A stretch of 64,000 nt of DNA from Actinoplanes oryzae (lineage in GTDB: Bacteria; Actinomycetota; Actinomycetes; Mycobacteriales; Micromonosporaceae), in NCBI RefSeq assembly GCF_030757795.1, contig NZ_JAUQWH010000010.1:1-64000 (forward strand), read 5' to 3'. Positions 33,482 through 42,298 of this stretch are shown piece after piece. The stretch's first letter is position 1. Each line of letters starts with the position of its first letter. The notes under the pieces were generated by a model, which was not told where the DNA came from, ran no database searches, and saw only the letters and a list, made by a program, of their open reading frames with translations. The translations under genes and the position numbers were made by a program.

Positions 33482-34366
33482 TCAGCGCAGGGTGAGCTGA
33501 CGACCCACGAGACCCTGCTTGGCACGCCGGGCGGCGGCGTCGAGCGGGCCGGTCTCGGCGAGGATGTCGGTGTAGCGCTTGGCGAAGTCCGCGAGCGGCG
33601 CCTCCCAGTCGCCGGCCTCCAGGTCGTGCGGCAGATCCCACACGGGTACGAGCAGACCGTGCGCCCGGAACATCCCGGCGAACTTGGTGCCCTCGCCGAG
33701 CAGCAGGTCACCGGCGGCGGAGAGGCGGGCCAGGGCGTCGAGCGCGGTGTCCTCCGGCTCGGGCAGCACCCAGCGCACGTGCGACTTCTCCGGCACCCGG
33801 CACCAGTACGCCGCGTGCGCCGCCGACATCCGTACGGTCGGGTAGATCGACGCGTTCGCCCGTTCGAGCGACGCCTTCACGCTCGGGTCCTCGGCCTGCT
33901 GCGCGTCGAGCCAGTACTCGAAGCCGTCGTGCACGGTCACGTCGAGCGGACCGTCGGCCAGGATGTCCTGCAGCCGGGGTCCCTCGCCGGGCAGCGCGGG
34001 CACGGGCACGGTGGCGCCGGGCTCGGTCTGCAGGGCGTTGAGGACGGCGACCGCGACGTCGCGCGACACGTCGCCGGACTGGATGTGGCGCTGCAGCCCG
34101 ACGAAGATGCGCCCGTCCTGCCGGGTCATCGCGGGCCACGCCATCGGGAGGACCGTCGAGAGGGTGACCGGGCGGTCCCCGTACTCCTCGATGATCTCGG
34201 GCTTGAGGGTCAGCGGCGCGGAAGCGGCCGGGACCAGCTCGCGCAGCGCGATCCACTCGGTCTCGTCGGCCAGGCCCTCGAACGGCCGGGCCACGAAGAT
34301 GTCCCGGACCTTCTCACGCTTGGGCGCCGCCGACGCGGCTCGGGGGTTGTTTCGACGCTTGCTCAC
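33482..34366 (-). CDS. DUF5926 family protein
   Basis: 294 residues. Opens MSKRRNNPRAASAAPKREKVRDIFVARPFEGLADETEWIA (basic tail then domain start), with MAWPAMTRQDGRIFVGLQ and SAAHAAYWCRVPEKSHVRWVLPE; matches the uncharacterised actinobacterial DUF5926 family. Cytoplasmic; no catalytic motif. GTG at 34366: TAGGCT on the minus strand (34375-34380) lies 8 nt before it. Confidence 0.75.
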   Translation of the reverse strand: MSKRRNNPRAASAAPKREKVRDIFVARPFEGLADETEWIALRELVPAASAPLTLKPEIIEEYGDRPVTLSTVLPMAWPAMTRQDGRIFVGLQRHIQSGDVSRDVAVAVLNALQTEPGATVPVPALPGEGPRLQDILADGPLDVTVHDGFEYWLDAQQAEDPSVKASLERANASIYPTVRMSAAHAAYWCRVPEKSHVRWVLPEPEDTALDALARLSAAGDLLLGEGTKFAGMFRAHGLLVPVWDLPHDLEAGDWEAPLADFAKRYTDILAETGPLDAAARRAKQGLVGRQLTLR

Positions 34367-34410
34367 GGCGAACCAGCCTAGGCGGCGAGGTGACAGCGGT
34401 CACGCCCGGG

Positions 34411-34546
34411 GGAACCGGACCCGGGAGCGGGTCGTGCCCGGGAAACCGGATCCGGAAGCGGGTCCTGCCCGGGGAATGGGACCTGGGAGCGGGTCACTCC
34501 CCGGGAACCGGACCTGGGAGCGGGTCATGCCCGGGGGAACCGGACC
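34411..34546. repeat. 31-bp tandem array running out of the histidine kinase 3' end
   Basis: Units starting GGAACCGGAC (or a one- or two-base variant) at 34411, 34442, 34473 and 34504 with the founder at 34536, periods 31, 31, 31 and 32. The founder encodes the last residues (RFPRA) and stop of the kinase gene. The copies spread into the gap towards the DUF5926 gene and overlap its upstream region. Confidence 0.75.
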
Positions 34547-35673
34547 TCGGCGATGGTCCCGCCGCCGGGACGCGGGCGCAGGGAGACCCACCCGTTGCGC
34601 CGCTCGACCGTGCGCCGGACGAGGTAGAGCCCGAGCCCGGCGCCCGGATTCCGGCCGCCCGAGGCCGGCTCGCCCTGCCAGTAGCGCTCGAAGGCCAGCT
34701 CCACGTGCTCGGGGCGCACCCCGTAGCCGCGGTCGGCGACCTGGAACGTCACGGTCGTCTCGTCGCAGCTGGCGCTCACGGTCACCTCGGTGCCGGGCGG
34801 CGAATATTTCTCGGCGTTGGTGGCCAGCTCGGTCAGCACGGTGGCGATGGCGTCGCGGTCGCCGTAGGCCTTGGGCAGGTCGCCGGGCAGGTCGGCGAGC
34901 ACGAGCCGGCTCCGCAGGTCCTCGGGGAGGCCGGCGGCGGCCGAGCGGAGGGCGTCGACGAGGTCGAAGGGCCCCGGCGGCGCGTCACCCGACTCCTCGC
35001 TCGTGGCCGACAGCAGCCGGTCGACCAGGCGGGCGAGCTCTCCGGCACGCGCGCCGATCACGCGGGCGGCCTCCCGGCGGCCGTCCTCGCCGAGGGTCTG
35101 CCAGTGGTTGGTGAGCGTGTCGGCGTACCCCTTGATCACGGTGACCGGGGTGCGGAGCTCGTGGCTGGTGACCGCGACGAACAGGTCCCTGTCCTCGTGG
35201 CGGCGCTTCCAGTGCTCGACGAGCCCGTCGCGGTCGCTGACCTCGGCGCGGAGCCGGGAGACCGGCTGAGGGCCGTCGGTGTGCACGGGCAGGCCGGCGC
35301 GCGCCGCATAGAGCTGGGCGATGGTGGCCGACAGCAGCTCGAGCACCGTGCGCTGCTCGGGCGCGAGGTCGATGCCGCAGACGTGCAGCCGGCCGACGGC
35401 CACGCCGTTGAGCTCGCAGGCGACGCCGGACCTGGTGAACTCGGTGCGGCTGACGCGGCGGCCCAGCGTGCGTGAGCACTCGCCCGTGGCGGCGACGATC
35501 CGGCCGTGGTCGGCGGCGAACTCCGTGAAGCTCCCGCCCGCGCCGCCCAGCACGGCCGTGGCGAGCTGCACGACCTGGTTGAGCACGGCCAGCCCGGTGT
35601 CGCCCGCGTTGATCCGATCGAGGAGCGCGATCTGCCCCCGGGTCAGCGCCGCATAGTCGGGTGGAACCGGCAT
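34525..35673 (-). CDS. Soluble sensor histidine kinase
   Basis: 382 residues, no membrane segment. N-terminal GAF-like region (~20-130), dimerisation box VAVTSHELRTPVTVIKGYAD with the phospho-His, N-box ELATNAEKYSPPG, G1 VADRGYGV and G2 NPGAGLGLYLVRR. Senses a cytoplasmic signal through the GAF-like part. No response regulator is next to it, so it is an orphan kinase. The gene end founds a tandem array (34411-34546). Start as given (MPVPPDYAALTR). Confidence 0.85.
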   Translation of the reverse strand: MPVPPDYAALTRGQIALLDRINAGDTGLAVLNQVVQLATAVLGGAGGSFTEFAADHGRIVAATGECSRTLGRRVSRTEFTRSGVACELNGVAVGRLHVCGIDLAPEQRTVLELLSATIAQLYAARAGLPVHTDGPQPVSRLRAEVSDRDGLVEHWKRRHEDRDLFVAVTSHELRTPVTVIKGYADTLTNHWQTLGEDGRREAARVIGARAGELARLVDRLLSATSEESGDAPPGPFDLVDALRSAAAGLPEDLRSRLVLADLPGDLPKAYGDRDAIATVLTELATNAEKYSPPGTEVTVSASCDETTVTFQVADRGYGVRPEHVELAFERYWQGEPASGGRNPGAGLGLYLVRRTVERRNGWVSLRPRPGGGTIAEVRFPRA

Positions 35674-35757
35674 GTCTGCGAGTCTGCCTCGCTTCCGGCC
35701 TTTTGGGCAGGGCGGCGCGTGTGGATCATGAACTTTCTCGGCCGGAGGTGGCCGGAG

Positions 35758-36555
35758 TCACACTCGGGGTGCGCCGCCGAGCCTGTCGATCACGAAACGT
35801 GGCCGGTCGCTGATGATCCCGTCCGCCTCCTGGGCGAGCACCAGGTCGAGATCGGGCTCGTCGTTGACGGTCCACACGTACGTCTGGTTGCCCGCTGCCC
35901 GGAAGGTCGGGATGAGCGCCGGCCGGGTGCGCAGCAGGGCGACCCCGGGACCCGCGATCCGGGCGCCGAACGGCAACCGGCCCTTGCGGATGACCGGGGG
36001 CAGGATCTCGAGCAGGTAGACCGTGGGGAGCTGCGGGGCGAGCGCGCGGATCCGGCGCAGGGCGAAGGCGGCGAACGACATCACCGTGACGTGGATCGGA
36101 TCGCCGGGGCGGGGCTCCGCGAGGTCGTAGCGACGCAGCAGCTCGACCAGGCGGCGCTCGACCTCCCCGCCGTACCGGGAGGGGTGTTTGGTCTCGATCA
36201 GCAGCCGGACCGGCCTCCCCCAGGCCCGCAGCGCACCCAGCAGGCGGTCGAGGGTGAGCAGGCGCGTGTGCTCGGTGCTCTGCTCCTCGACGGCCGCCGA
36301 CGAGTGCCAGGAGCCGAAGTCGAGCTCCTCCAGCTGCGCCAGCGTCTTCGAGCTCACCAGCCCGGTGCCGTTGGAGGTGCGGTTGAGCCGGCGGTCGTGC
36401 ACGCAGACCAGATGCCCGTCCCGGGTCAGCCGGACGTCGCACTCCACGCCGTCGGCACCCTCGTCGAGCGCACGAAGGTACGCGGCGAGGGTGTGCTCCG
36501 GCAGCGCGTCGGCGCCGCCGCGATGGGCGAAGACCAGCGGTCGCCGCGCGCTCAC
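35758..36555 (-). CDS. Glycerophosphodiester phosphodiesterase
   Basis: 265 residues. GDPD domain: FAHRGGADALPEHTLAAY with the catalytic His/Arg, EGADGVECDVRLTRDGHLVCVHD, LLIETKH and a C-terminal VNDEPDLDLVLAQEADGIISDRP. Hydrolyses glycerophosphodiesters to glycerol-3-phosphate and an alcohol. No signal peptide, so cytoplasmic. GTG at 36555 overlaps the rhodanese stop by GTGA, implying translational coupling. Confidence 0.9.
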   Translation of the reverse strand: MSARRPLVFAHRGGADALPEHTLAAYLRALDEGADGVECDVRLTRDGHLVCVHDRRLNRTSNGTGLVSSKTLAQLEELDFGSWHSSAAVEEQSTEHTRLLTLDRLLGALRAWGRPVRLLIETKHPSRYGGEVERRLVELLRRYDLAEPRPGDPIHVTVMSFAAFALRRIRALAPQLPTVYLLEILPPVIRKGRLPFGARIAGPGVALLRTRPALIPTFRAAGNQTYVWTVNDEPDLDLVLAQEADGIISDRPRFVIDRLGGAPRV

Positions 36556-36887
36556 AGCACGCGGGCCGGCTGTCCGTTCTCGCTGACGACCTCGCGGCCC
36601 TCGGACTCCCAGGCCTTCATGCCGCCGTCGAGGTTGCGCACGTTGTCCCAGCCGTTGCCCATCAGATAGTTCACGACCTGGCCGGAGCGGCCGCCGGAGC
36701 GGCACACCACCACGACCTCGGCGTCCGTCGGGATCTCGGCGAGCCGGGCCGGGACCTCCATCATCGGCAGGTGGTGAGCCCGCGGAGCGTGCCCGGCGGC
36801 CCACTCGTCGGGCTCGCGCACATCGAGCAGGTAGGCGGCCGGCTCGACCTGGCCGGGAGTCACGCTGGGAATCTGCGGTCCGAACAC
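36552..36887 (-). CDS. Single-domain rhodanese
   Basis: 111 residues. Active-site loop VVVCRSGGRSGQVVNYL with persulfide Cys, start LLDVREPDEWAAGHAPRAHHLP, end NLDGGMKAWESEG: complete rhodanese. Transfers sulfane sulfur to an unknown acceptor. GTG at 36887: TACGCT on the minus strand (36894-36899) lies 6 nt before it, so transcription is probably leaderless and this is the first gene of a two-gene operon with the GDPD gene. Confidence 0.9.
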   Translation of the reverse strand: MFGPQIPSVTPGQVEPAAYLLDVREPDEWAAGHAPRAHHLPMMEVPARLAEIPTDAEVVVVCRSGGRSGQVVNYLMGNGWDNVRNLDGGMKAWESEGREVVSENGQPARVL

Positions 36888-36902
36888 GGGTAAAGCGTAG
36901 AA

Positions 36903-38111
36903 CTACTTCTCGTTCGCCACGACGTCCGGGTTCGCCACGATGAACTCGGACAGCTTGTCCTGCTTGACCGCCTTGTACATCTCCAGGCTCTTCGGCGTGA
37001 TCGTCTCCCGGCCGTTCCCGTTGCCGGCGAAGGTGCCGTTGTTGGTACGCAGCAGCACCATGTCGTTCGCCGCGACGCCCTTGAGCGCGAAGATGAAGTC
37101 CGCGACCGGCACGTTGCCGGTGTCGAGCACGAACGCCTTGCCGGCGGCCTTGATGAGGTTGTTCACCTTGACCGGATTGGTCAGCGCCCCGCTCTTCGCC
37201 GCCTTCTTCGCGATGGCCTTGATGAGCTGCTGCTGGTGCCGCTGCCGGTCGTAGTCGCCGTTCTTGAGGCCGTAGCGCTGCCGGGCGTAGTCGAGCGCCT
37301 GCCAGCCCTCGAAGTCCTGGCAGCCCTTCTCGTACCAGATCTCCTCGTGCTTGCCCGCGGTCTTACGGGCGTCGGCGAGGTAGAGCGGCTTGCCGTCGAC
37401 CATTTGGATGTGGTGCGACATGACCCGCTGGTCGACGCACATGTTCACGCCGTCGAGCGCGTCGATGACGCTCTTGAAGCCGTTGAAGTCGATGATCGCG
37501 GCGCCGTCGAACGTCATGCCCGTGTTCTGCTTGATGGTCTGCGCCATCAGCTGGGCGCCGCCCTCCCAGCCGCCGCCGTTCTGGGCACCCCAGTAGAAGA
37601 CCTCGGTGGCCTTGGCGACGCCGCCCGCGTACTTCGCCTTGGCGAACGCCGGCACCTGCATCTCGGTGTCCCGCGGGATGGAGATGAGGAAGGCCTGGTC
37701 GTGGCTCGCCGGGATGTGCAGCGCGATGATCGTGTCCGAGCGCAGGTCGTCGACCGCCCAGCGCTTGCGCGCGTCGACGCCCATGAGCAGGATGTCGACC
37801 GCGCCGTCGATGTCGCCGCCGCCCTCGGCGTCGCTCTTGGCCACGTCGCCCGAGATCAGGGTCTGCTGGGTGACGGCGTTGGAAGCGCTCGCCACGAAGT
37901 ACTTCGTGCCCGCGACACCGCCGCCCCCGGCGACCAGGAGCACCGCGCCGAAGGCGACGCTCAGCTTGGCCCACAGCGGGCTCCTGGTGCGCTTCTTGTG
38001 GTCGGCGAGCAGTTCCGCCGCCGAGATCGAGGGGCGTCGGCGACCGTCCGGATCCGGCGACGTCTGCGGGCGCCGGGGGGCTTGGACGGTCATGGGCGCT
38101 CCCAAGGTCAA
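36903..38111 (-). CDS. LytR-CpsA-Psr (LCP) family cell-wall polymer ligase
   Basis: 402 residues. Cytoplasmic tail, one membrane helix (~50-70), then LCP domain: ILLMGVDARKRWAVDDLRSDTIIALHIP, LISIPRDTEMQVP, FNGFKSVIDALDGV and DYARQRYGLKNGDYDRQRHQQQLIKAI with the conserved Arg and Asp residues. Transfers polyprenyl-linked glycopolymers to peptidoglycan. A second ATG (38093) is possible. Tandem with another LCP gene but separated by a terminator, with its own -10. Confidence 0.9.
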   Translation of the reverse strand: MTLGAPMTVQAPRRPQTSPDPDGRRRPSISAAELLADHKKRTRSPLWAKLSVAFGAVLLVAGGGGVAGTKYFVASASNAVTQQTLISGDVAKSDAEGGGDIDGAVDILLMGVDARKRWAVDDLRSDTIIALHIPASHDQAFLISIPRDTEMQVPAFAKAKYAGGVAKATEVFYWGAQNGGGWEGGAQLMAQTIKQNTGMTFDGAAIIDFNGFKSVIDALDGVNMCVDQRVMSHHIQMVDGKPLYLADARKTAGKHEEIWYEKGCQDFEGWQALDYARQRYGLKNGDYDRQRHQQQLIKAIAKKAAKSGALTNPVKVNNLIKAAGKAFVLDTGNVPVADFIFALKGVAANDMVLLRTNNGTFAGNGNGRETITPKSLEMYKAVKQDKLSEFIVANPDVVANEK

Positions 38112-38129
38112 GGGTGAACGGCGGAAGAC

Positions 38130-38135
38130 ACTATA
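38130..38135 (-). promoter_or_regulatory. -10 element candidate for the first LCP gene
   Basis: TATAGT on the minus strand, 18 nt before the ATG at 38111 and downstream of the 38177-38214 terminator. No convincing -35 found. Confidence 0.45.
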
Positions 38136-38176
38136 AGTCCTTCGCTGTTTCGTCCCTGTTTACTTTCCGGACAAGA

Positions 38177-38214
38177 AAAAGCGCGGGAGGCGATATCCGC
38201 CGTCCCGCGCTTTT
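38177..38214 (-). terminator. Intrinsic terminator after second LCP gene
   Basis: AAAAGCGCGGGA (38177-38188) and TCCCGCGCTTTT (38203-38214), perfect 12-bp arms; read on the minus strand the stem ends in a T-run. Lies 7 bp after the stop of the gene ending at 38222. The best classical intrinsic terminator of the window. Confidence 0.9.
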
Positions 38215-38221
38215 CGTCCGA

Positions 38222-39508
38222 TTACCTGGGGTTGGCCGACATCCACTCATCCATCTTGTCGGTCGCCAGGGCCTTGAACAAAGCGGCCTGCTTCTCCTTG
38301 TCCTGGACCACGACGCTCTGTCCGCCGATCGTCTCGCTGCCCTTGTTGGGGCTGGTGATGAAGGTGAGGTTCTCGCCGCGCAGGCTGCGGAACTGCACCG
38401 CCATGTCGGTCAGCGAGAAGTCCTTGTCGGCGGTGATCGCATTGGTCACCGACTTGAGGAAGTCGTTGAGCTTGCCGGGGTTGCTCAGGGTGCCGCCGCT
38501 GGCCGCCTTGTCCATCAGCGCCTTCAGGAACTCCTGCTGGTGCCGGATCCGGTCGAAGTCGCCGCGCGGGAACTGCTTGCGCTGCCGCACCCAGTCCAGC
38601 GCGGTCGCGCCGTCCATGTGCATGGTGCCCTTGGTGAACTTCCGGTACGGCTTGTGGATCGACGTGATGCTCTGGTCGACCTTGAGGTCCACGCCGCCCA
38701 GCGCGTCGGTGACCTCCTTGAAGCCGCCGAAGTCGATGGCGAGCACGTGGTCCAGGTGGACGTCGGTCAGGCACTCGACCGTGCGGACGGCCCGGGGCAG
38801 CCCGCCGAAGGCGAACGCCGCATTGATCTTGTTACGGGTGCCGCTGTCGCAGTCGGCGTCGTTCGCGGCGGGGATCTGCACGTAGAGGTCGCGCGGGATC
38901 GACATCAGCTGCGCGCTCTTGTGGTCCTCGGGGATGTGCATGATCATCAGCGTGTCGGCGCGCCAGGAGTTGGCGTCCTCCTTCGACGCGTCCGGGTCCC
39001 GCGAGTCGCTGCCGACGAGCAGGAAGTTGAGCGCGCCGTCCACCGTCTTGGCCGGCCGGCCGTCGGTGATGTCGGCGAACGCGTCGGTCCGCTTGAGGTC
39101 GTCGTTCAGGTTGTTCGCATAGCCGTAGAGCGAGAAGCCGGTGATCAGCGCGATCACCAGCACCACGGCACCGGCGACCAGGGCGATGCGGCCCCAGCGC
39201 GGCTTGCGCTTGCCCGAGTACGGCCGGCCGCGTCCCGGTCCGCGCGGCGGCTCGATCGGCCCGCCCGGACCCATGCCCGACCCGGACGAGCCACGCGGCG
39301 GCCACTCCCGGTCGTCGACCGCCGGACGGCCGCCGTAAGCACCGGCCGGACGCTGTCCATATGCGGGGCCACCACCCGGACGAGCCGTTCCGGCCCGTCC
39401 GGAGGCACCGGGCACCGAAGATCGATCCATGGCGCCGGGAATACCCAACGGGCCCGGCACCGAAGCCCGGCCGGCGGGACCACCCCAGGGGGACGAAGTC
39501 GCAGACAT
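38222..39508 (-). CDS. LytR-CpsA-Psr (LCP) family cell-wall polymer ligase
   Basis: 428 residues. Long Gly/Pro/Arg-rich cytoplasmic tail (~1-95), one membrane helix (~107-130), then LCP domain: FLLVGSDSRDPDASKEDANSWRADTLMIMHIP, LMSIPRDLYVQIP, DFGGFKEVTDALGGVDLKVDQS and DWVRQRKQFPRGDFDRIRHQQEFLKAL. Attaches wall polymers to peptidoglycan. About 30 percent like its neighbour by eye. Its promoter must lie in 39509-39617, where nothing clear is seen. Confidence 0.9.
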   Translation of the reverse strand: MSATSSPWGGPAGRASVPGPLGIPGAMDRSSVPGASGRAGTARPGGGPAYGQRPAGAYGGRPAVDDREWPPRGSSGSGMGPGGPIEPPRGPGRGRPYSGKRKPRWGRIALVAGAVVLVIALITGFSLYGYANNLNDDLKRTDAFADITDGRPAKTVDGALNFLLVGSDSRDPDASKEDANSWRADTLMIMHIPEDHKSAQLMSIPRDLYVQIPAANDADCDSGTRNKINAAFAFGGLPRAVRTVECLTDVHLDHVLAIDFGGFKEVTDALGGVDLKVDQSITSIHKPYRKFTKGTMHMDGATALDWVRQRKQFPRGDFDRIRHQQEFLKALMDKAASGGTLSNPGKLNDFLKSVTNAITADKDFSLTDMAVQFRSLRGENLTFITSPNKGSETIGGQSVVVQDKEKQAALFKALATDKMDEWMSANPR

Positions 39509-39617
39509 GACTTCAGATTAGAGACACCGAGCCAGGCAAACGGTGCATCGGAGACCCGTGGCACGAAGGGAGGAGACAACTACTCCCCGTGCAACGTTCA
39601 CTACCGTGACAAAGTAT

Positions 39618-40583
39618 TCACTTTGCGAAGAAGTCGATCGTCCGGCGCAGGCCCTCCTCGGGGCCGATCCGCGGCTCGTAGCCCAGCAGCGTGCGGGCCA
39701 GCGTGAGGTCGGGCCGGCGCTTCTCCGGGTCGTCCGCCGCGCGCTCGACGAGCTCGATCGGCGAGCTGCTGCCGGAGAGCTTCACGATCAGCTGCGCCAG
39801 GTCGAGCATCGACAGCTCGTGCTCGGTGCCGCAGTTGATCGGGCCGGTCTCGGCCGAGTCGAGCAGCAGCAGGATGCCGCGGACCAGATCGTCGACGTAC
39901 GTGATCGAGCGGGTCTGCGCCCCGGTGCCCTGCACCGTCAGCGGCACCCCGCGCAGGGCCTGGCTGATGAAGGTGGGGATGGCGCGGCCGTCGTCCGGGC
40001 GCATCCGCGGCCCGTACGTGTTGAAGATGCGCACGATGGCCGTGTCGAGCCCGTGGAACCGGTGGTAGCCCATGACCGCCGCCTCCGAGAACCGCTTGGA
40101 CTCGTCGTAGACCGAGCGGATGCCGACCGGGTTGACGTTGCCCCAGTAGCTCTCCGGCTGCGGGTGGATCAGCGGATCGCCGTACGCCTCCGAGGTCGAC
40201 GCCATCAGGAAGCGGGCGGAATCGGCAACGGCCCGGTCCAGCAGCGCGAGCGTGCCGACGGAGCCGACCTTCAGGATCTCCAGCGGCAGCTTGGCGAAGT
40301 CCGTCGGGCTCGCCGGTGACGCCATGTGCATGATCGCGTCGAAACGCTCCGTGAGCGCCGGGTCGCTCGGCAACCCGTGCGTCAGGTCCGCCTCGACGAG
40401 CGTGAACCGCGGCTCCGACGCCAGGTGCGCGACGTTGTCGCGGGAGCCGGTGATGAAGTTGTCCACGGCCACGACCTCGCAGCCGCGGGCGAGCAGCGCA
40501 TCGACGACGTGCGACGGGACGAAGCCGGCGCCTCCGCTGACCAGAATCCGATGTCCCGCGCCGAACCGCTGCTCGATTGCCAT
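39618..40583 (-). CDS. NAD-dependent sugar-nucleotide epimerase/decarboxylase, UDP-glucuronate decarboxylase-like
   Basis: 321 residues. Rossmann SGGAGFVPSHVVDALL, then MASTSEAYGDPL, catalytic SVYDESKRFSEA (Tyr/Lys) and RIFNTYGPRMRPDDGRAIPTFI, closest to UDP-xylose synthase (UXS) patterns. Likely makes a UDP-sugar for envelope or secondary glycan synthesis; decarboxylase versus epimerase is inferred. ATG at 40583: TACAGT on the minus strand (40590-40595) lies 6 nt before it. The strong hairpin at 40595-40624 insulates it from the symporter gene upstream. Confidence 0.8.
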   Translation of the reverse strand: MAIEQRFGAGHRILVSGGAGFVPSHVVDALLARGCEVVAVDNFITGSRDNVAHLASEPRFTLVEADLTHGLPSDPALTERFDAIMHMASPASPTDFAKLPLEILKVGSVGTLALLDRAVADSARFLMASTSEAYGDPLIHPQPESYWGNVNPVGIRSVYDESKRFSEAAVMGYHRFHGLDTAIVRIFNTYGPRMRPDDGRAIPTFISQALRGVPLTVQGTGAQTRSITYVDDLVRGILLLLDSAETGPINCGTEHELSMLDLAQLIVKLSGSSSPIELVERAADDPEKRRPDLTLARTLLGYEPRIGPEEGLRRTIDFFAK

Positions 40584-40594
40584 GTGCTCACTGT

Positions 40595-40624
40595 AGCGAG
40601 AGGGGCCGGGCGGCCCCTCTCGCT
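40595..40624 (-). terminator. Hairpin terminator after symporter gene
   Basis: Perfect 13-bp arms AGCGAGAGGGGCC (40595-40607) and GGCCCCTCTCGCT (40612-40624), 4-nt loop, 6 bases after the symporter stop. No T-tract. The hairpin touches the -10 of the following gene. Confidence 0.8.
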
Positions 40625-40630
40625 GGGTGC

Positions 40631-42298
40631 TCAGTGCGCGCCGTGCCCGGTCAGCGACCGGACCTCCAGCTCCGCGTACTTGCCGGGATCGGTCTCCTTC
40701 GACACGAGCGTGCCGATGAAGCCGCAGAGGAAGCCGATCGGGATCGAGATGATGCCCGGGTTCGACAGCGGGAACCAGTGCCAGTCGTGGTCGGGGAACA
40801 TCGCCGTCGCCGAACCGGACACGACGGGCGAGAAGAACACCAGCACGACCGCCGCGATGAGCCCGCCGTAGATCGACCACAGCGCCCCGGAGGTGTTGAA
40901 CCGCTTCCAGAACAGGCTGTAGATGATCGCCGGCAGGTTGGCCGAGGCCGCCACCGCGAACGCCAGCGCGACGAGGAAGGCCACGTTCAGGCTCTGCGCG
41001 AAGATCGACAGCACGATCGCGACCGCGCCGATCACGAAGGCGGAGATCCGGGCGACCCGGACCTCGTCGCGCTCGGCGGCCTGACCGCGCTTGATCACGC
41101 TGGCGTAGAAGTCGTGCGCCACGCTCGACGAGGAGGCCAGCGTGAGGCCGGCGACCACGGCGAGGATCGTGGCGAAGGCGACCGCCGCGATGATCGCCAG
41201 CAGCACCGCGCCGCCGGTCTCGCCGCCCAGGTAGTCGATGCCGAGCTGCTGGGCGAGCTGCGGCGCCGCCGTGTTGCCCGCCTTGTCCTGCGCGGTGATC
41301 GCCTGACCGCCGACCAGCGCCGCCGCCCCGAAGCCCAGGGCCAGCGTGAACAGGTAGAAGGTGCCGATGATGCCGATGGCCCAGAGCACGCTCTTGCGGG
41401 CGATCCGGCTCGTCGGAACCGTGTAGAAGCGGGTCAGGATGTGCGGCAGGCCGGCCGTGCCGAGCACCAGCGCGATGCCCAGCGAGAGCAGGTCCATCTT
41501 GCTGTAGAAGGTGGCCGAGGCGCTGTCCGACTCCACGCCGTAGCGCAGTCCTGGCTCCAGGAACGCGGCGCCCTTGCCGGACTGCTCGGCGGCGTCGCCC
41601 AGCAGGCTCGACAGGTTGAACTTGTAGTGCGCCAGCACCAGCAGCGTCATGACCAGCGCGCCCGACATGAGCAGGAAGGCCTTGACGATCTGGACGTACG
41701 TGGTGCCCTTCATGCCGCCCACGACCACGTAGACGATCATGAGCGCGCCGACCAGGATGATCGTGGCGACCTTGGCCGTGCCCGCGTCCATGCCCAGGAA
41801 GGTCGTGTCCGCCTTGATGCCCAGCAGCAGCGACACGAGCGCGCCGGCGCCCACCATCTGCGCGATCAGGTAGAAGATCGACACCACGATCGTCGAGACC
41901 GAGGCCGCCGTACGCACGGGCCGCTGCCGCATCCGGAAGGCGAGCACGTCGGCCATCGTGTAGCGGCCCGAGTTGCGCAGGAACTCCGCGACCAGCAGCA
42001 GGGCGACCAGCCACGCGACCAGGAAGCCGATCGAGTAGAGGAAGCCGTCGTAGCCGTAGAGCGCGATGAGGCCGGCGATGCCCAGGAACGAGGCCGCCGA
42101 CATGTAGTCGCCGCCGATCGCCATGCCGTTCTGGAAGCCGGAGAACTGCCGGCCGCCCGCGTAGAAGTCGGTGGCCGTCTTCGTCTGCCGGCTCGCCCAG
42201 ATCGTGATGGCGAGCGTGATCGCGACGAACACGAGGAAGAGCGTGATGGTGAGCGTACGGCTGGTGGAGGTGCTCGCCTCCGCGGCTTCGAGCATCAC
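40631..42298 (-). CDS. Solute:sodium symporter, cation/acetate (ActP/MctC)-like
   Basis: 555 residues, ~13 hydrophobic helices. SSS-family marks: DFYAGGRQFSGFQNGMAIGGDYMSAASFLGIAGLIALYG and GTMGLPHIL-like GTAGLPHILTRFYTVP, ending in a WFPLSNPGIISIPIGFL segment. ActP/MctC proteins import acetate, pyruvate or propionate with Na+ or H+. GTG at 42298 overlaps the stop of the DUF485 gene (GTGATG), the usual actP partner order. Substrate inferred from family. Confidence 0.85.
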   Translation of the reverse strand: MMLEAAEASTSTSRTLTITLFLVFVAITLAITIWASRQTKTATDFYAGGRQFSGFQNGMAIGGDYMSAASFLGIAGLIALYGYDGFLYSIGFLVAWLVALLLVAEFLRNSGRYTMADVLAFRMRQRPVRTAASVSTIVVSIFYLIAQMVGAGALVSLLLGIKADTTFLGMDAGTAKVATIILVGALMIVYVVVGGMKGTTYVQIVKAFLLMSGALVMTLLVLAHYKFNLSSLLGDAAEQSGKGAAFLEPGLRYGVESDSASATFYSKMDLLSLGIALVLGTAGLPHILTRFYTVPTSRIARKSVLWAIGIIGTFYLFTLALGFGAAALVGGQAITAQDKAGNTAAPQLAQQLGIDYLGGETGGAVLLAIIAAVAFATILAVVAGLTLASSSSVAHDFYASVIKRGQAAERDEVRVARISAFVIGAVAIVLSIFAQSLNVAFLVALAFAVAASANLPAIIYSLFWKRFNTSGALWSIYGGLIAAVVLVFFSPVVSGSATAMFPDHDWHWFPLSNPGIISIPIGFLCGFIGTLVSKETDPGKYAELEVRSLTGHGAH

